64,000 bases of DNA from Lewinellaceae bacterium (GTDB taxonomy: Bacteria; Bacteroidota; Bacteroidia; Chitinophagales; Saprospiraceae). The DNA lies in NCBI GenBank assembly GCA_016710765.1, contig JADJUJ010000003.1, positions 1 through 64,000 on the forward strand. Reading direction: 5' to 3'. The notes below the pieces were generated by a model. It ran no database searches. It was not told where the DNA came from and worked only from the letters and a program-made list of their open reading frames with translations. This document shows, in pieces, positions 1-10,586 of this stretch (within the stretch, counting starts at the first letter, position 1; the number at the start of each line of letters is the position of its first letter). The position numbers and the translations under genes were made by a program.

Positions 1-2
1 TT

Positions 3-1022
3 TGTATCCCTGTTAAGCGCGCTGAAGATGTGTCGCCGGGGGAACAGCGCGACAACACCGACGCTTTTTTGCAATCGTACGAGCATCTTGAACAGCACGG
101 CGTATTGTTTATTGCGCCGGAAGGCACCAGCTGGATGAACCGTTTTGTGCGCCCGCTTAAAACGGGAACTGCCCGGATTGCACTGGGGGCTGAACATCGA
201 AACAATTGGTTACTGGGGCTGAAAATTATTCCGGTTGGGCATTCGTATACTGCCCCGCATTTGTTCAGGAGTGAAGTAGTGGTACAGGCAGGAAAGCCTG
301 TTGTTGTTGCCGATTGGGCCGACCAGTACCGTGAAAATCAGGTGGCCGCGGTGGATGCATTAACCGAGTACCTGGAGCAGCAATTAAAGTCGCTGAGTAT
401 CCATACCCGCGATGAAACCGGGGAAGCCATGATTACCCAACTCGAGGAAATTTTGATAAATGAGTCGCCTTTGCCCCAGCAGGAATCGTTTTACCGCAGC
501 CAGTCGCTGGCAGCCAGGTTTTTGGATGATCATGTGCTTGCCAATCTATTAGAAGACTATCAGGATTCCTTGAAAAAACAGGGTTTGAGCGATGCTGCCA
601 TTTGTTTTTCCAACAAACGCGCGCCCTGGTGGTTGTTGCCGGCATTGATGGCAGGCCTGCCTTTTTTTCTGCTGGGTTACCTGCTTTGGTGGCTACCATG
701 TTTTGTCCCGGCTTGGATTACCAAGCGAATGAACCTGTATGTTGGCTATGGCGCCATTGCTAAAACCTTGTTAGGGCTCTTCACTTTTCCCCTGGCCATG
801 TGGGGCGTTTATCATTTGGGGAAATGGCTTGGCGGACAAGCGTGGTTTGGCGTGGTGGCAGTGTTGTTTATGGTAGTGCTGGGTTATTTTACCGAGAAAT
901 ATCTGGATTGGTGGCAGCGCTTTCGCAATCATGCGGCAGGAGCAGCCTTGCATCGGCATCACCAGCAGGAATGGGCTGCAGCCCAACGTGCCAGGGAGTC
1001 CTTGTTGTCGTATATTGCATAA
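3..1022 (+). CDS. 1-acylglycerol-3-phosphate acyltransferase-like protein (PlsC family), 5' end missing
   Basis: The reading frame is already open at the left edge and reads IPVKRAEDVSPG before the first possible start (GTG at 30), so the gene begins outside the window. The visible part has the PlsC-type motif FIAPEGTSW (about residues 27-35 from that GTG), matching the acyl-acceptor PEGT motif; the catalytic HX4D motif would lie upstream. After a soluble middle part there are three hydrophobic stretches (about 200-230, 241-265 and 270-287), suggesting membrane anchoring at the C-terminus. The family moves acyl chains onto lysophosphatidate or related glycerolipids at the inner membrane. The exact substrate cannot be told from this fragment. 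Confidence 0.75.
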   Translation, partial: CIPVKRAEDVSPGEQRDNTDAFLQSYEHLEQHGVLFIAPEGTSWMNRFVRPLKTGTARIALGAEHRNNWLLGLKIIPVGHSYTAPHLFRSEVVVQAGKPVVVADWADQYRENQVAAVDALTEYLEQQLKSLSIHTRDETGEAMITQLEEILINESPLPQQESFYRSQSLAARFLDDHVLANLLEDYQDSLKKQGLSDAAICFSNKRAPWWLLPALMAGLPFFLLGYLLWWLPCFVPAWITKRMNLYVGYGAIAKTLLGLFTFPLAMWGVYHLGKWLGGQAWFGVVAVLFMVVLGYFTEKYLDWWQRFRNHAAGAALHRHHQQEWAAAQRARESLLSYIA

Positions 1023-1139
1023 AATAGGTCATCCCAAACATGCTCTAATAAATACCGACAAAGCGAAAGTCTAAAGACCAGAATATTGGCTCAACATAAA
1101 ATTTCCGTTAATTATTTCCTTTTCAAGGGCGCAGCGAAT

Positions 1140-1147
1140 TAGTTTTG
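1140..1147 (+). promoter_or_regulatory. -7 box (TAGTTTTG) of the Bacteroidota housekeeping sigma factor
   Basis: TAGTTTTG fits the TAnnTTTG consensus. It ends only 8 bases before the ATG of the LysE-family gene, so the transcript would be leaderless or nearly so. No clear TTTG -33 box is seen. Confidence 0.4.
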
Positions 1148-1155
1148 CCGGAAGC

Positions 1156-1839
1156 ATGGATTCATTGGTAATAAAAGGAATGTTGTTAGGGCTCACCCTT
1201 AGTTTTATGGTGGGTCCGTTACTGTTTGCCATCGTGCAGGCTGGAATTGAAAAAGGATTCCGGGCTGGCGTAGCTGTAGGCGCTGGAATTTGGGCCAGTG
1301 ATATCCTCTATATTTTTCTGGTGTATCGAAGTGTGGAGGCCATTGAAACGATAACGACCCAGCCTGGTTTTATGTTTTGGGCCGGATTGGCTGGTGGTTT
1401 TGTGATGATTGCCTTTGGCATAGGCAGTTTGTTGCGGAGGCCCACTGAAGCGGAAGCAGATAAAATTACCACAGCAGATCGGGTATTGGACCGGATAGAC
1501 GGGCCCGAGCCGCCTGGCGTGGAACACAACTGGCAACGCTGGGGCTACCTTGGTTACTGGCTGCGCGGGTTTTTACTGAACACAATCAACCCGTTTACTG
1601 TTTTCTTTTGGCTGGGTATTTCCAGTGCAGTCATCATTCCCCATGGCTGGAAGGCGCGTCAGGCACTTTGGTTTTTCCTAGGGATGGTCAGTATGTTGAT
1701 TTCTACCGATATTTTAAAAGCCTACATGGCCAAGCGGGTTCGTGAATTTCTTACGCCACGCCATATGCGCCAGATCCAATTGGGTATTGCGATTGCGCTG
1801 ATTGTATTTGGCATTGCGCTTATTCTGCGGGCGCTCTAG
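1156..1839 (+). CDS. LysE/RhtB family amino-acid exporter
   Basis: This 227-residue membrane protein opens with a long hydrophobic segment, GLTLSFMVGPLLFAIVQAG, whose GP pair in the first helix is typical of LysE/RhtB exporters. Further hydrophobic segments follow at about 40-60, 72-95, 137-165, 172-190 and 208-226, giving the usual six-helix layout with a charged loop at about 96-125. Family members export amino acids or related small molecules using the membrane potential; the substrate here is unknown. The start is ATG 1156, just downstream of a -7 box. It stands alone between a plsC-like gene and a secreted protein gene. Confidence 0.85.
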   Translation: MDSLVIKGMLLGLTLSFMVGPLLFAIVQAGIEKGFRAGVAVGAGIWASDILYIFLVYRSVEAIETITTQPGFMFWAGLAGGFVMIAFGIGSLLRRPTEAEADKITTADRVLDRIDGPEPPGVEHNWQRWGYLGYWLRGFLLNTINPFTVFFWLGISSAVIIPHGWKARQALWFFLGMVSMLISTDILKAYMAKRVREFLTPRHMRQIQLGIAIALIVFGIALILRAL

Positions 1840-1950
1840 TGGGTTTCGCACACCTTTCAAAGTTATTATTAGCAAAAAGCCGAAAAATTGATAATGACCG
1901 GTCAAAAAACCGGATTTTTGTCGTTCAACTCTATTTAAATTTTTATCAAA

Positions 1951-4900
1951 ATGCGTCTAATGTACCTCTCGTTGGTGGCACTTTTTTGCACCACAGGTCT
2001 TATTGCTCAAAATTCACCCAATTTCTGGACGCCTGTTGCCCTGGAGCGGGTGCAACTGCCAGAAGGCGCTGAGCGGGCATTCGAGCCCACGGCCTACCAT
2101 GCTTACCAATTGTCTTACGACAATTTGGTTCTAGCGCTTTCAACAGCTCCGATGGAATTCACGGCCGCGGCAAAGTCAAGCCCTGTACGCATCACGCTTC
2201 CCCGCGCCGATGGCAGCCTGGAGACATTTGCGCTGTGCAATTCCCCAGTCATGTCGGAAGTTACGGCCGCCCGGCATCCCGATATTCAGACATTCGCTGG
2301 TTTTTCGATGACCGACCCGAGTGTGAAGGTCAAGTGCAGTTATTCCCCTTATGTGGGTTTCAAGGCCATGATTCGCCGTGGCGACAAGGGGGTTGAATAC
2401 ATAGAAAAACTGGCAAAAAACCAGAACGCCTATTACATGGTGTACGATCGGATGGACTATCCCATCCACGAAACATCGAACCTCAGCCGCGAAGTCAGGG
2501 TGATGCCGGGTTACGAACGCGTTGCGCCCGATGAGCGTTATGGCCGGAAGTGCCCACGGCCAACCGCGGCGCAGAACTTGACCTGAATCCGGTTACCCTG
2601 AAGGTATACCGCTTTGCCTGTGCTACCACGGGCGAATTTTCCCAGGATCACGGCGGTACCACGGCATCTGTATTGGCCACCATGGTAAACTATACCAATG
2701 AGTTGAACGCAATTTACGAGGGAGATCTGGCTATCCGGCTTATACTTGTTGACGACATCGAAAACATTCTGTTTCTCGATCCGGCAACCGATCCGTATAC
2801 GGGTACCACTGTTGGCGGATGGCTGGACCAAAACCCCCTGGCGATGATAACCTATCTGGGTTCTGCCAGCAAATACGATATTGGGCACGTTTTTGCCCGG
2901 TATCTTGGTGGTAATGCCTCTGGCGTTGCCTGGTTGAGCAGCTGTTGTACGCAATTGAAAGGCCGTGGTTGTTCGTCGGGGACGAACCCCTACGGTAATG
3001 ATTTTTTCTCCACAGTAAGCCAGGAGATTGGCCACCAGTGGTCGGGCTTGCATACCTGGAACCACTGTGCCGATATTTCAGAGCCCTCCGATTGGGATGG
3101 CGACCGTTGCGAACCGGGCAGTGGCAGTACCATCATGTCGTACGCAGGTTCTTGTGGTGGTGACAACGTACAGTCTTTTTCCGACCTATATTACCAGGTG
3201 TGCTCCATTTTTGCGATTCGGAACTTCGTAGAGAACGGCGCTGGCAGTACCTGTGGAACCGATATAGTCACTGGTAACAATTCCCCTGTGGTGACCATAC
3301 CCCTCCAGGATAACTTTTTTATTCCTATTTCCACACCATTTGAACTAAATGGCAGCGCCGTTGACCCTGACGGTGATCCGATGACTTATGCCTGGGACGA
3401 AGTTGATTTGGGACCTCTGGTGCCCCTAGGCTCGCCGGTGGGCAATTCCCCGCTATTTCGCGCCTATCCGCCATCCAACAAGACGAACCGCGTGTTTCCA
3501 CGCATTCAATCGATCATCGGCAATACCAGCAGCGTTACAGAAATATTGCCTACGTATTCCCGCGACCTCACCTTTTGCCTGGTTGCGCGCGACAATAAAG
3601 CCGGTGGCGGTGGCGTAGGGTACGATACCGTGGCTTTTCGTTCCACCACCTGGCGGGGCCGTTTTTGGTAACCTATCCCAATACGGTGGTAACCTGGCAT
3701 CCCGGCGAATATCAGGTGGTTACCTGGGATGTGGCCAATACCGATAAGGCGCCGGTAAACTGTCAGACCGTTAACATCAAACTTAGCATCAATACTGGCC
3801 TTGATTACAACATCACGTTGGCTGCCGGCGTACCCAATACGGGTTCGGCTTGTATTCAGGTACCCAGCAACATTTCCAACCTGGCCCGGATCCGGGTGGA
3901 GGCTGCCGAGAATATTTTCTTCGACATATCCAATGCCAATTTCCGGATCCAGGCACCGACTATACCTGCTTTCTCGCTTTGCGCTGCGGAACTGAGCAAG
4001 CAAATCTGCCTGCCGCTCACTTATACTGTTCCGGTCAGCACTTCGGCAATCCTCGGATTCGATACGCTGATTAACCTCAGTGTAAGCGGTTTGCCAGCCG
4101 GCGCGGTGGCTACCTTTAGCCAAAACCCGGTTATGCCTGGTGCAGAATCCACGCTCAGCATTGAATTTCCCGACGGAACAGCAGAAGGCAGTTACAATCT
4201 GGTCATTAATGGTCAGGCAGGTGCTGCCGCAAAAACCGTAACCAGCACGCTTACCGTGGTGTCCAACAACTACAGCAGCATGGCCCTACAGCAGCCTGCT
4301 GATGGCGCAGTTGCCCAGCCACAGGCGCCAATTTTGCGCTGGACGGGTTCCACGGATGCCAATGCCTACGAATTGCAGCTTGGCCACCAGCCCTTCTTTT
4401 GCCGCCAATACCCTTGTGCTGACCAACTCCAATTTGTTGGTCGATACCTTTAAAGTAAACTTCCAACTCCAAAAATCAACCGTTTACTACTGGCGTATTC
4501 GGCCGAAAAATGAGTGCGGTGCAGCCGATTGGGTAGGGCCATTCAGTTTCTCCACCATAGTTGAAGTGTGCAACACCCTGGAGGCTAACGACCTGCCGAA
4601 GGCCATTAGTTCGAATGGCACCCCCACCGTGGAGTCAAAAATAAATGTGCCGTTCAGCGGGATCGTTAGCGATGTTAACATCAAGAAATTTCAGGGCTCG
4701 CATAGTTTCTTCAAAGACCTTGAGGCCCACCTGGTTGGTCCGGATGGCACCGATGTGTTGTTGTTTTCGAACAAATGTCCGCAAACGGCCAACTTCAACT
4801 TTGGCTTCGACGATGGCGCCGCCAGCACCTTCAACTGCCCTCCGCCCAACAACGGCGCTTTTTACCTGCCAACAGGTATGCTGAACAGTTTTAATGGTAA

Positions 4901-5609
4901 AAATATCCAGGGCGAATGGATTTTGCGGGTGAAAGACAATGTTATCAGCTCTGGCGGTACCCTAGCCGGATTTGAGCTCGAGTTTTGCTCCTCGGCGGCG
5001 CTGAATGCTCCATATATCGTGAACAACCTGCCTTTGGTGCTCTTCAGTGGTACCAATGCAGCCATCGGTTCTGATTTGTTGCTGGTAGAGGATGCCGACA
5101 ATTCTCCTTCCGAACTGATTTACACCCTGGTAACCACGCCGAAACACGGCCGGTTGGAGAAAAACTGGACGGGTGAAATGAAAGCCGGCGACCAGTTCAA
5201 CCAAACCGACATCAACACCGGCGCCATCCGTTTCTTCGATTACGGCGGCAACCCAGGTGCAGCAGACGAATTCCGGTTTACTGTGACTGACGGCAATGGC
5301 GGATACGTTGCAGGTACGTTCAACATCATGCTGGATCCACTTGCCGCCGAAGAACTGGACAATACCCTGGGTTTTGATCTGGCGCCAAATCCTGCCGATG
5401 ATCAGATCCGCTTGTCGTTCAGCCAGTCTTTGCGCAAAGATGCTCAGGTAGTGCTGTTCAACGCTGCTGGTCAAACCATGAAAACCTGGAACCTGGGTGC
5501 AGGCTCGAATGGCATGACACTTCAGGTGCAGGATATGCCACCAGGGGTGTATGCCTTGAGCGTGCAAGACAACAGCGGAAAGACGACTAAAAAAGTTGTT
5601 ATTCGTTGA
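1951..5609 (+). CDS. Secreted reprolysin-like protein with P-domain and T9SS sorting domain, copy 1 (three frameshifts)
   Basis: Four overlapping frames (1951-2586, 2550-3671, 3665-4453, 4302-5609) line up end to end with the intact order of the neighbouring copy 2, giving about 1,219 residues. In order: signal peptide MRLMYLSLVALFCTTGLIAQ; a propeptide-like region; a metzincin-type domain whose active-site segment reads QEIGHQWSGLH at 3021-3053; a cadherin/PKD-like domain (DPDGDPMTYAWDEVDLGP); a fibronectin-like segment (YYWRIRPKNECG); a proprotein convertase P-domain at about 4640-4990; a TPKHGRLE cadherin-like repeat; and a type A T9SS C-terminal domain starting at FDLAPNPADDQ. The first zinc-binding His of HEXXH is Gln, so proteolysis is doubtful. 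The shifts lie near 2546 (a G short), 3652 (a G short) and 4381 (a base extra). They are probably sequence errors, although true decay of one copy is possible. Confidence 0.8.
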
Positions 5610-5642
5610 TCAGACTTATTTTTGCTTAAAATTGTCGATTCA

Positions 5643-5710
5643 GGACATTGCAAGCCACCATTTTTCCGTAAAATGCGGAAGTTTTGTGTCTTGCAATGTC
5701 CTTTATTTTT
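5643..5710 (+). terminator. Nested hairpin followed by a T-rich tract, between the two tandem genes
   Basis: GGACATTGCAAG (5643-5654) pairs perfectly with CTTGCAATGTCC (5690-5701). An inner TTCCG/CGGAA stem lies between them, and TTTATTTTT follows. It sits between copy 1 and copy 2 and could be a terminator, or leader structure just upstream of the copy 2 start at 5717. Confidence 0.45.
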
Positions 5711-5716
5711 AGCGTC

Positions 5717-8700
5717 ATGAAAAAAATACTACTCCCTTTGCTGCTGCTGCTTGCCTTTTGTGCGCAGGCCCAGATTTTCCAACCCATTGACCCTTCGACC
5801 ATTTCCCTTTCGGAAAAAGCCGAACGGAAGCTGGTTCCCGAGCGTTTTCAAACCTACCAGATTAATCTACCGGGTTTGCGGGCTTTGGTGACCAGTGCGC
5901 CGATGGAGTTTACGCCGGAGGCTGCGGCGCACCGTCAATTACTGGACATCCCGCAGGCCGATGGCAGCATGGAAACGTTTGCCATTTGGAACGTCATGGC
6001 ATGCGAACCATCGGTGTACGCAAAACACCCCTCCATTCAAACCTTCGGTGGGGCATCGCTGCGCAATCCGGGCAAAACAATCCGTGGAAGCATCACGGTA
6101 AGAGGGTGTAAAATCATGACGCTGCATCCTGATTTTGACATCAGTTACCTGGAGCCATACGCCTGGTTTCAGACCGATTATTATATGGTATATGACCGAA
6201 AAGATATTTCGGAAGAAGATCGCTTTCCATTGCCCGGCAGCTGGTCGGGTCCGGAGGAAGCAATGTTTGACAATGTCAACGCCTATGCGCCACCAGCGGA
6301 AGAAAGGGGTGCTTTGCTGGCTCCGGTTGAACTCAAGCGTTTGAAATTTGGCGTAGCCTGTACAGCAGAGTTTGCACAGGACCATGGAGGAACCCACGAT
6401 GAAGCCTGGGCTGCCGTGGTAGAATACACCAACCAGGTTAGTGCTATTTTTGAACGCGACATTGACGTTCGGCTCCAAATGGTGTTGTCGAGCGAAGCAG
6501 CGGTGTTTCTCAACCAGGCTACTGACCCTTTTACGGGGTTGACAGTGGAAGATTGGATGGGGCAAGCTACCGGTGTGCTGGACTTCTACGTTGGCCTCAA
6601 CAATTTCGACGTGGGGCACGTATATGCGCGCTACCTGGGCGGATCTGCTTCGGGCGTAGCGGGCGGAATAGCCTGTTTTGGCAGCAAAGCCAGAGGCTGC
6701 TCTTCCGGCCAGGGCAATTACGGTGATCGGTTTGTAAATGTAATCGGACAGGAAATTGGGCACCAGTTGAGTGGCGGACACACCTGGAACCGCTGTGGCG
6801 GCGGCGCCGGAAGGGCTGGCACTTCTGCCTATGAGCCTGGTAGTGGCAGTACCATTATGTCGTACGCTGGGGCTTGTGGCTCCGATAATGTACAGGGTTA
6901 TTCCGATTTGTATTACCACTCGGGCTCCATTGCAGAGATTAAAAACTTTTGGTTAACGTGCCATCTTGCGGGACGACACAACCTACTGGAAATATGGCGC
7001 CAGAAGTGAGCCTGGATTATACGGACAATTTTTTTATCCCAGTCCTGACACCATTTGAGTTGGACGGCGCTGGCTCAGATCCTGATGGCGATCCGCTTAC
7101 GTTCATTTGGGAGGAAATAGATTTAGGGCCGGAATGCGTGCTGCAGGATCCGATCAGCTCGGCGCCATTGTTCCGTACCTATCCCTCCGGGCCCAAAACG
7201 AACCGCTATTTTCCAAAACTGTCTACGGTGTTGAACAACAGCTTTGACGTGACAGAACAGTTGCCCACGATCACCCGTGACATGACCTTTCGGTTGATCG
7301 CCCGCGACAATAAATCCAACGGTGGCGGTGTAGCCTGGAAAGATGTTGCTTTTAAAGCCTGGGAAGGCGCGGGTCCGTTTACGGTGCTGAGCCCCAATAC
7401 ATCCGCTGATACCTGGTTGGTGGGCGAATACAAAAACGTACAATGGGATGTTTCCAATACGGACATAGCCCCGGTCAATTGTTCCTTTGTAAACATTCGA
7501 TTGAGCACCGATGGGGGGCTTACGTATCCCATTGTATTGGCGGAAAATGTTCCCAACGATGGCAGTCAGCTGATTCAGGTGCCGGTGGCCCCCAGCGCCC
7601 AGGCAAGACTCCGGGTGGATGCTGCCAACAGTGTATTTTTTGACGTTTCCGATGCGAATTTTAAAATCATACAGCCGACGCAGGCGACGCTGGCGCTTGG
7701 CCTTTCCAATGATGGGGGAAGAATCTGTCTGCCCGGGCAATTTGAAAGTGAGGTGTTGAGCGTGGGTTTGCTGGGTTACAGCAACATCATTCAGGTGGAC
7801 TTGCTGGGCAATCTGCCGCCTGGGGCTACCTATCAGATTTCCAATACCAGTTTTTCGCCAGGCGATAACTGCCAGCTCAGTATCGACTTGTCGGCGGTAA
7901 ACATTGGCGGAGCGTATGATCTGCAAATGCGCAGCATCTCGGCCAATGATACGGTGTATATCCCGATCCACTTTGATCTGGTGCGGAACGATTTTTCCCA
8001 AATGAGTTTACTGGAACCAGCAGATGGCCTGGCTTCGGTACTGACCAGCCAGCCTTTGGTTTTGCGCTGGACATCGGTACCCGATGCTGAAGTATACGAT
8101 GTACAAATGAGCACCAGCCCTGGATTTGAACAGGGTACGATTGTGGCATCTAAAACAGGCACGGAAGTGGATACGTTCCGAATTACGGTAGCGCTACTGA
8201 AAAATCAGATTTATTACTGGCGGGTGCGCCCGGTTAACAGCTGCGGTGTGCAGGAGTGGTTGGATACGCGGAGCCTGCAAACAGAAGTGTTGGCCTGCAG
8301 CATCTGGGAGGCATTTGACCTGCCCAAAACGCTTACATCAAACGGAACGCCGACCATCGAGTCGAAAATCAATGTGATCATCAATGGTAACATTACCGAT
8401 GTGAACGTTAAACAACTGAGTGGATACCACAGCTTTTTCAAGGATCTTGATGCGAAGCTGATTAGCCCGCAGGGAACCGAACTTCAGTTGTTTGCCCAAA
8501 AATGCGGCAACTCCAGTGGTTCCTTCAATTTTGGCCTCGACGACGAAGCTTTGGGTGGTATTTCCTGCCCACCATCCAACAATGGCGCGACCTACAAACC
8601 GGAAAATCCGCTGAGTATTTTCGACGGGGAACCGCTCCATGGAAGCTGGACGCTCCGGGTACACGACAACCAGATTAGTTCTGGCGGGGCCATCGAAGGC

Positions 8701-9345
8701 TTTCAGTTGGAATTTTGTGCACCGGCGCAGTTTAACAATCCCTTCCTGGTCAACAACAATGTGCTGATGCTGGCGCCCGGCACCAACCAACCGATTACAC
8801 AGGATTTGTTGTTGGCCGAGGATGTAGACAATACCCCGAACGAGCTGGTTTTTCACCTGGTGAATACGCCTAAGCATGGGCGCCTGGAGCGAAACTGGTC
8901 GGGAGAACTTAAGCCAGGCGATACCTTCACGCAATCGGAATTGAGTGGCGGCGCGATCCGTTACTTTAATTACAGTTTCACAACCGAGGGCGATTACTTC
9001 AGCTTTACCGTTACGGACCCTGAAGGCGGCTTTTTGGGGACACCTCGTTTTGTGATGCAGTCGTCCACATCGGTAGGCACGAATTCCATTGCTACTGCCT
9101 GGGACGTTACGTTGTTTCCCAACCCTGCAATGCAAAGGGTTTCTTTGCGCACACCGCGCCCGATGGGGGAAGATACCCGCGTTTTGGTCTTGAATGCTGC
9201 GGGCTCCCTGGTTCGTCAGATGAACTGGTCAGCCGGTAATGATAACCTGGCGTTGGACCTGGGCGGTTTGTCGGCTGGCATCTATTGGGTACAGTGCCGG
9301 AACGGACAAGAAAGTGTCGTGAAGCGACTGGTGGTGGTACGGTAG
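5717..9345 (+). CDS. Secreted reprolysin-like protein with P-domain and T9SS sorting domain, copy 2 (one frameshift)
   Basis: The start is ATG 5717, which gives a clean signal peptide (MKKILLPLLLLLAFCAQAQ); an in-frame upstream codon at 5684 lies inside a hairpin and is unlikely. The frame changes at a T run at 6947-6950 (AACTTTTGG, one T short); corrected, the protein has about 1,209 residues. Domain order matches copy 1: propeptide-like region, metzincin-like domain with QEIGHQLSGGH at 6749-6784 and the downstream GSGSTIMSYAG met-turn, PKD/cadherin-like domain, fibronectin-like region, P-domain (about 8360-8720), TPKHGRLE repeat, and a type A sorting domain from DVTLFPNPA to the end. As in copy 1, the first His of HEXXH is Gln. 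The pair is an old tandem duplication, clearly diverged at DNA level. Export by T9SS to the surface or medium is expected. Confidence 0.82.
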
Positions 9346-9365
9346 TTGTCCTCCTGAGCGCGATT

Positions 9366-9448
9366 GTCATCCTGAGCGTAGCGAAGGACCTGAGCATAAA
9401 AAAAGGATCGTTATTTTAGATCAGGTCCTTCGCTATGCTCAGGATGAC
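9366..9448. repeat. Palindromic repeat, copy 1, upstream of the first GIY-YIG gene
   Basis: The left arm 9366-9393 (GTCATCCTGAGCGTAGCGAA...) pairs with the right arm 9421-9448 (...TTCGCTATGCTCAGGATGAC) around an AT-rich centre. It starts about 20 bp after the stop codon of the preceding gene. Confidence 0.8.
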
Positions 9449-9484
9449 AAAACCTCAGGATGACAAAACCCAAAAACCAAACCC

Positions 9485-9865
9485 ATGAAAGGCCACTTGT
9501 ATGCTGTGTACATTGTTACCAATCCCAAAAGAACAGTGTTGTACACAGGCGTAACCAACGATCTCACCAGAAGGCTGTCGGAGCACCTTGCTGATGTAAA
9601 TGGCCCCAAAAAAACATTTGCCGGCAGATATTTCTGTTATTACCTCTTGTATTACGAATGGTACCAGTATAGCCAGGAAGCCATTTTACGGGAAAAGGAA
9701 ATCAAAGGCTGGACCCGCGCTAAAAAGGAGTCGCTCATCAACTCCTTCAATCCAGAGTGGTTGTTTCTGAATGCGCCAGAAGAATACCCCGATAAAGAAC
9801 TACCCAAATGGTACGTTGGGGATACTTATTGGCAGCCAAGGTTGGAGAAAAACAAAGGGAAATAA
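9485..9865 (+). CDS. GIY-YIG nuclease family protein, copy 1
   Basis: This is a 126-residue single-domain protein. The GIY-YIG signature appears as AVYIVTN then VLYTGVTNDLTRRLSEH (residues 7-34), with the conserved Arg in TRRLSEH and a Glu in LREKEIKGW near residues 72-80, as expected for the catalytic core. The C-terminus is rich in aromatic residues and ends in a basic tail. No DNA-binding domain is fused, as is usual for the small GIY-YIG proteins of Bacteroidota. It lies between two copies of a palindromic repeat, and an almost identical gene follows 541 bp downstream. Its role is unknown; nicking or cutting of hairpin DNA, including the flanking palindromes, is one possibility. Confidence 0.85.
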   Translation: MKGHLYAVYIVTNPKRTVLYTGVTNDLTRRLSEHLADVNGPKKTFAGRYFCYYLLYYEWYQYSQEAILREKEIKGWTRAKKESLINSFNPEWLFLNAPEEYPDKELPKWYVGDTYWQPRLEKNKGK

Positions 9866-9891
9866 CCGCGATTGTCCTCCTGAGCGCGACT

Positions 9892-9973
9892 GTCATCCTG
9901 AGCGTAGCGAAGGACCTGAGCATAAAAAAAGATCGTTATTTTAGATCAGATCCTTCGCTTTGCTCAGGATGAC
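9892..9973. repeat. Palindromic repeat, copy 2, between the GIY-YIG genes
   Basis: It has the same arms and centre as the copy at 9366, with a few base changes. It is followed by two short extra copies of the tail CAGGATGACAAAACC up to the next start codon. Confidence 0.8.
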
Positions 9974-10025
9974 AAAACCTCAGGATGACAAAACCTCGGG
10001 ATGACAAAACCCAAAAACCAAACCC

Positions 10026-10406
10026 ATGAAAGACCACTTGTATGCTGTGTACATTGTTACCAATCCCAAAAGAACAGTGTTGTACACAGGCGTAACCAAC
10101 GATCTCACCAGAAGGCTGTCGGAGCACCTCGCCGATGTGAATGGCCCTAAAAAAACATTCGCTGGCAGATATTTCTGTTATTACCTCTTGTATTACGAAT
10201 GGTACCAGTATAGCCAGGAAGCCATTTTACGGGAAAAGGAAATCAAAGGCTGGACCCGCGCCAAAAAGGAGTCGCTCATCAACTCCTTCAATCCAGAGTG
10301 GTTGTTTCTGAATGCGCCAGAAGAATACCCCGATAAAGAACTACCCAAATGGTACGTTGGGGATACTTATTGGCAACCAAGGTTGGAGAAAAACAAAGGG
10401 AAATAA
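10026..10406 (+). CDS. GIY-YIG nuclease family protein, copy 2
   Basis: It is 126 residues, identical to copy 1 except for one residue at position 3 (D for G); a few silent changes separate the genes. Motifs are the same: VYIVTN, VLYTGVTNDLTRRLSEH and REKEIKGW. The leader, with repeated CAGGATGACAAAACC blocks and the context AAACCAAACCCATGAAAG around the start, is also duplicated. The silent differences show the duplication is real and not a simple assembly echo. The gene is followed by a third palindrome. Confidence 0.85.
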   Translation: MKDHLYAVYIVTNPKRTVLYTGVTNDLTRRLSEHLADVNGPKKTFAGRYFCYYLLYYEWYQYSQEAILREKEIKGWTRAKKESLINSFNPEWLFLNAPEEYPDKELPKWYVGDTYWQPRLEKNKGK

Positions 10407-10432
10407 CCGCGATTGTCCTCCTGAGCGCGATT

Positions 10433-10586
10433 GTCATCCTGAGCGTAGCGAAGGACCTGAGCATAAAAAAAGATCGTTATTTTAGATCAGATCCTTCGCT
10501 TTGCTCAGGATGACAGGGTGCCAGATCCTTCGCTATGCTCAGGATGACAGGGCGGTGCCAGATCCTTCGCTATGCTCAGGATGACA
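10433..10586. repeat. Palindromic repeat, copy 3, plus two half-repeats running into hutU
   Basis: A full palindrome (10433-10514) is followed by two further right arms, each CCAGATCCTTCGCTATGCTC and AGGATGACAG, at about 10521-10548 and 10558-10586. The last arm contains the hutU stop codon and its final Leu-Ser-Ser codons. Confidence 0.75.

Larger units (their letters stand above)
9346..10586. mobile_element. Composite module: palindromic repeats alternating with two GIY-YIG nuclease genes
   Basis: A unit of 541 bp, made of a palindrome, a short leader and a GIY-YIG gene, is present twice in tandem with near identity. A third palindrome follows the second gene, then two more half-repeats reaching into the end of hutU. 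The near identity of the two units shows recent duplication. No terminal inverted repeats or target duplications bounding the whole module were found, so calling it mobile is inference from copy number, palindromes and the nuclease. Confidence 0.45.

Noticed and set aside
1951..9345. Prophage or secretion-effector island
   Set aside because: No integrase, phage structural genes or tRNA-flanked boundaries are seen; both genes are ordinary T9SS cargo in build.
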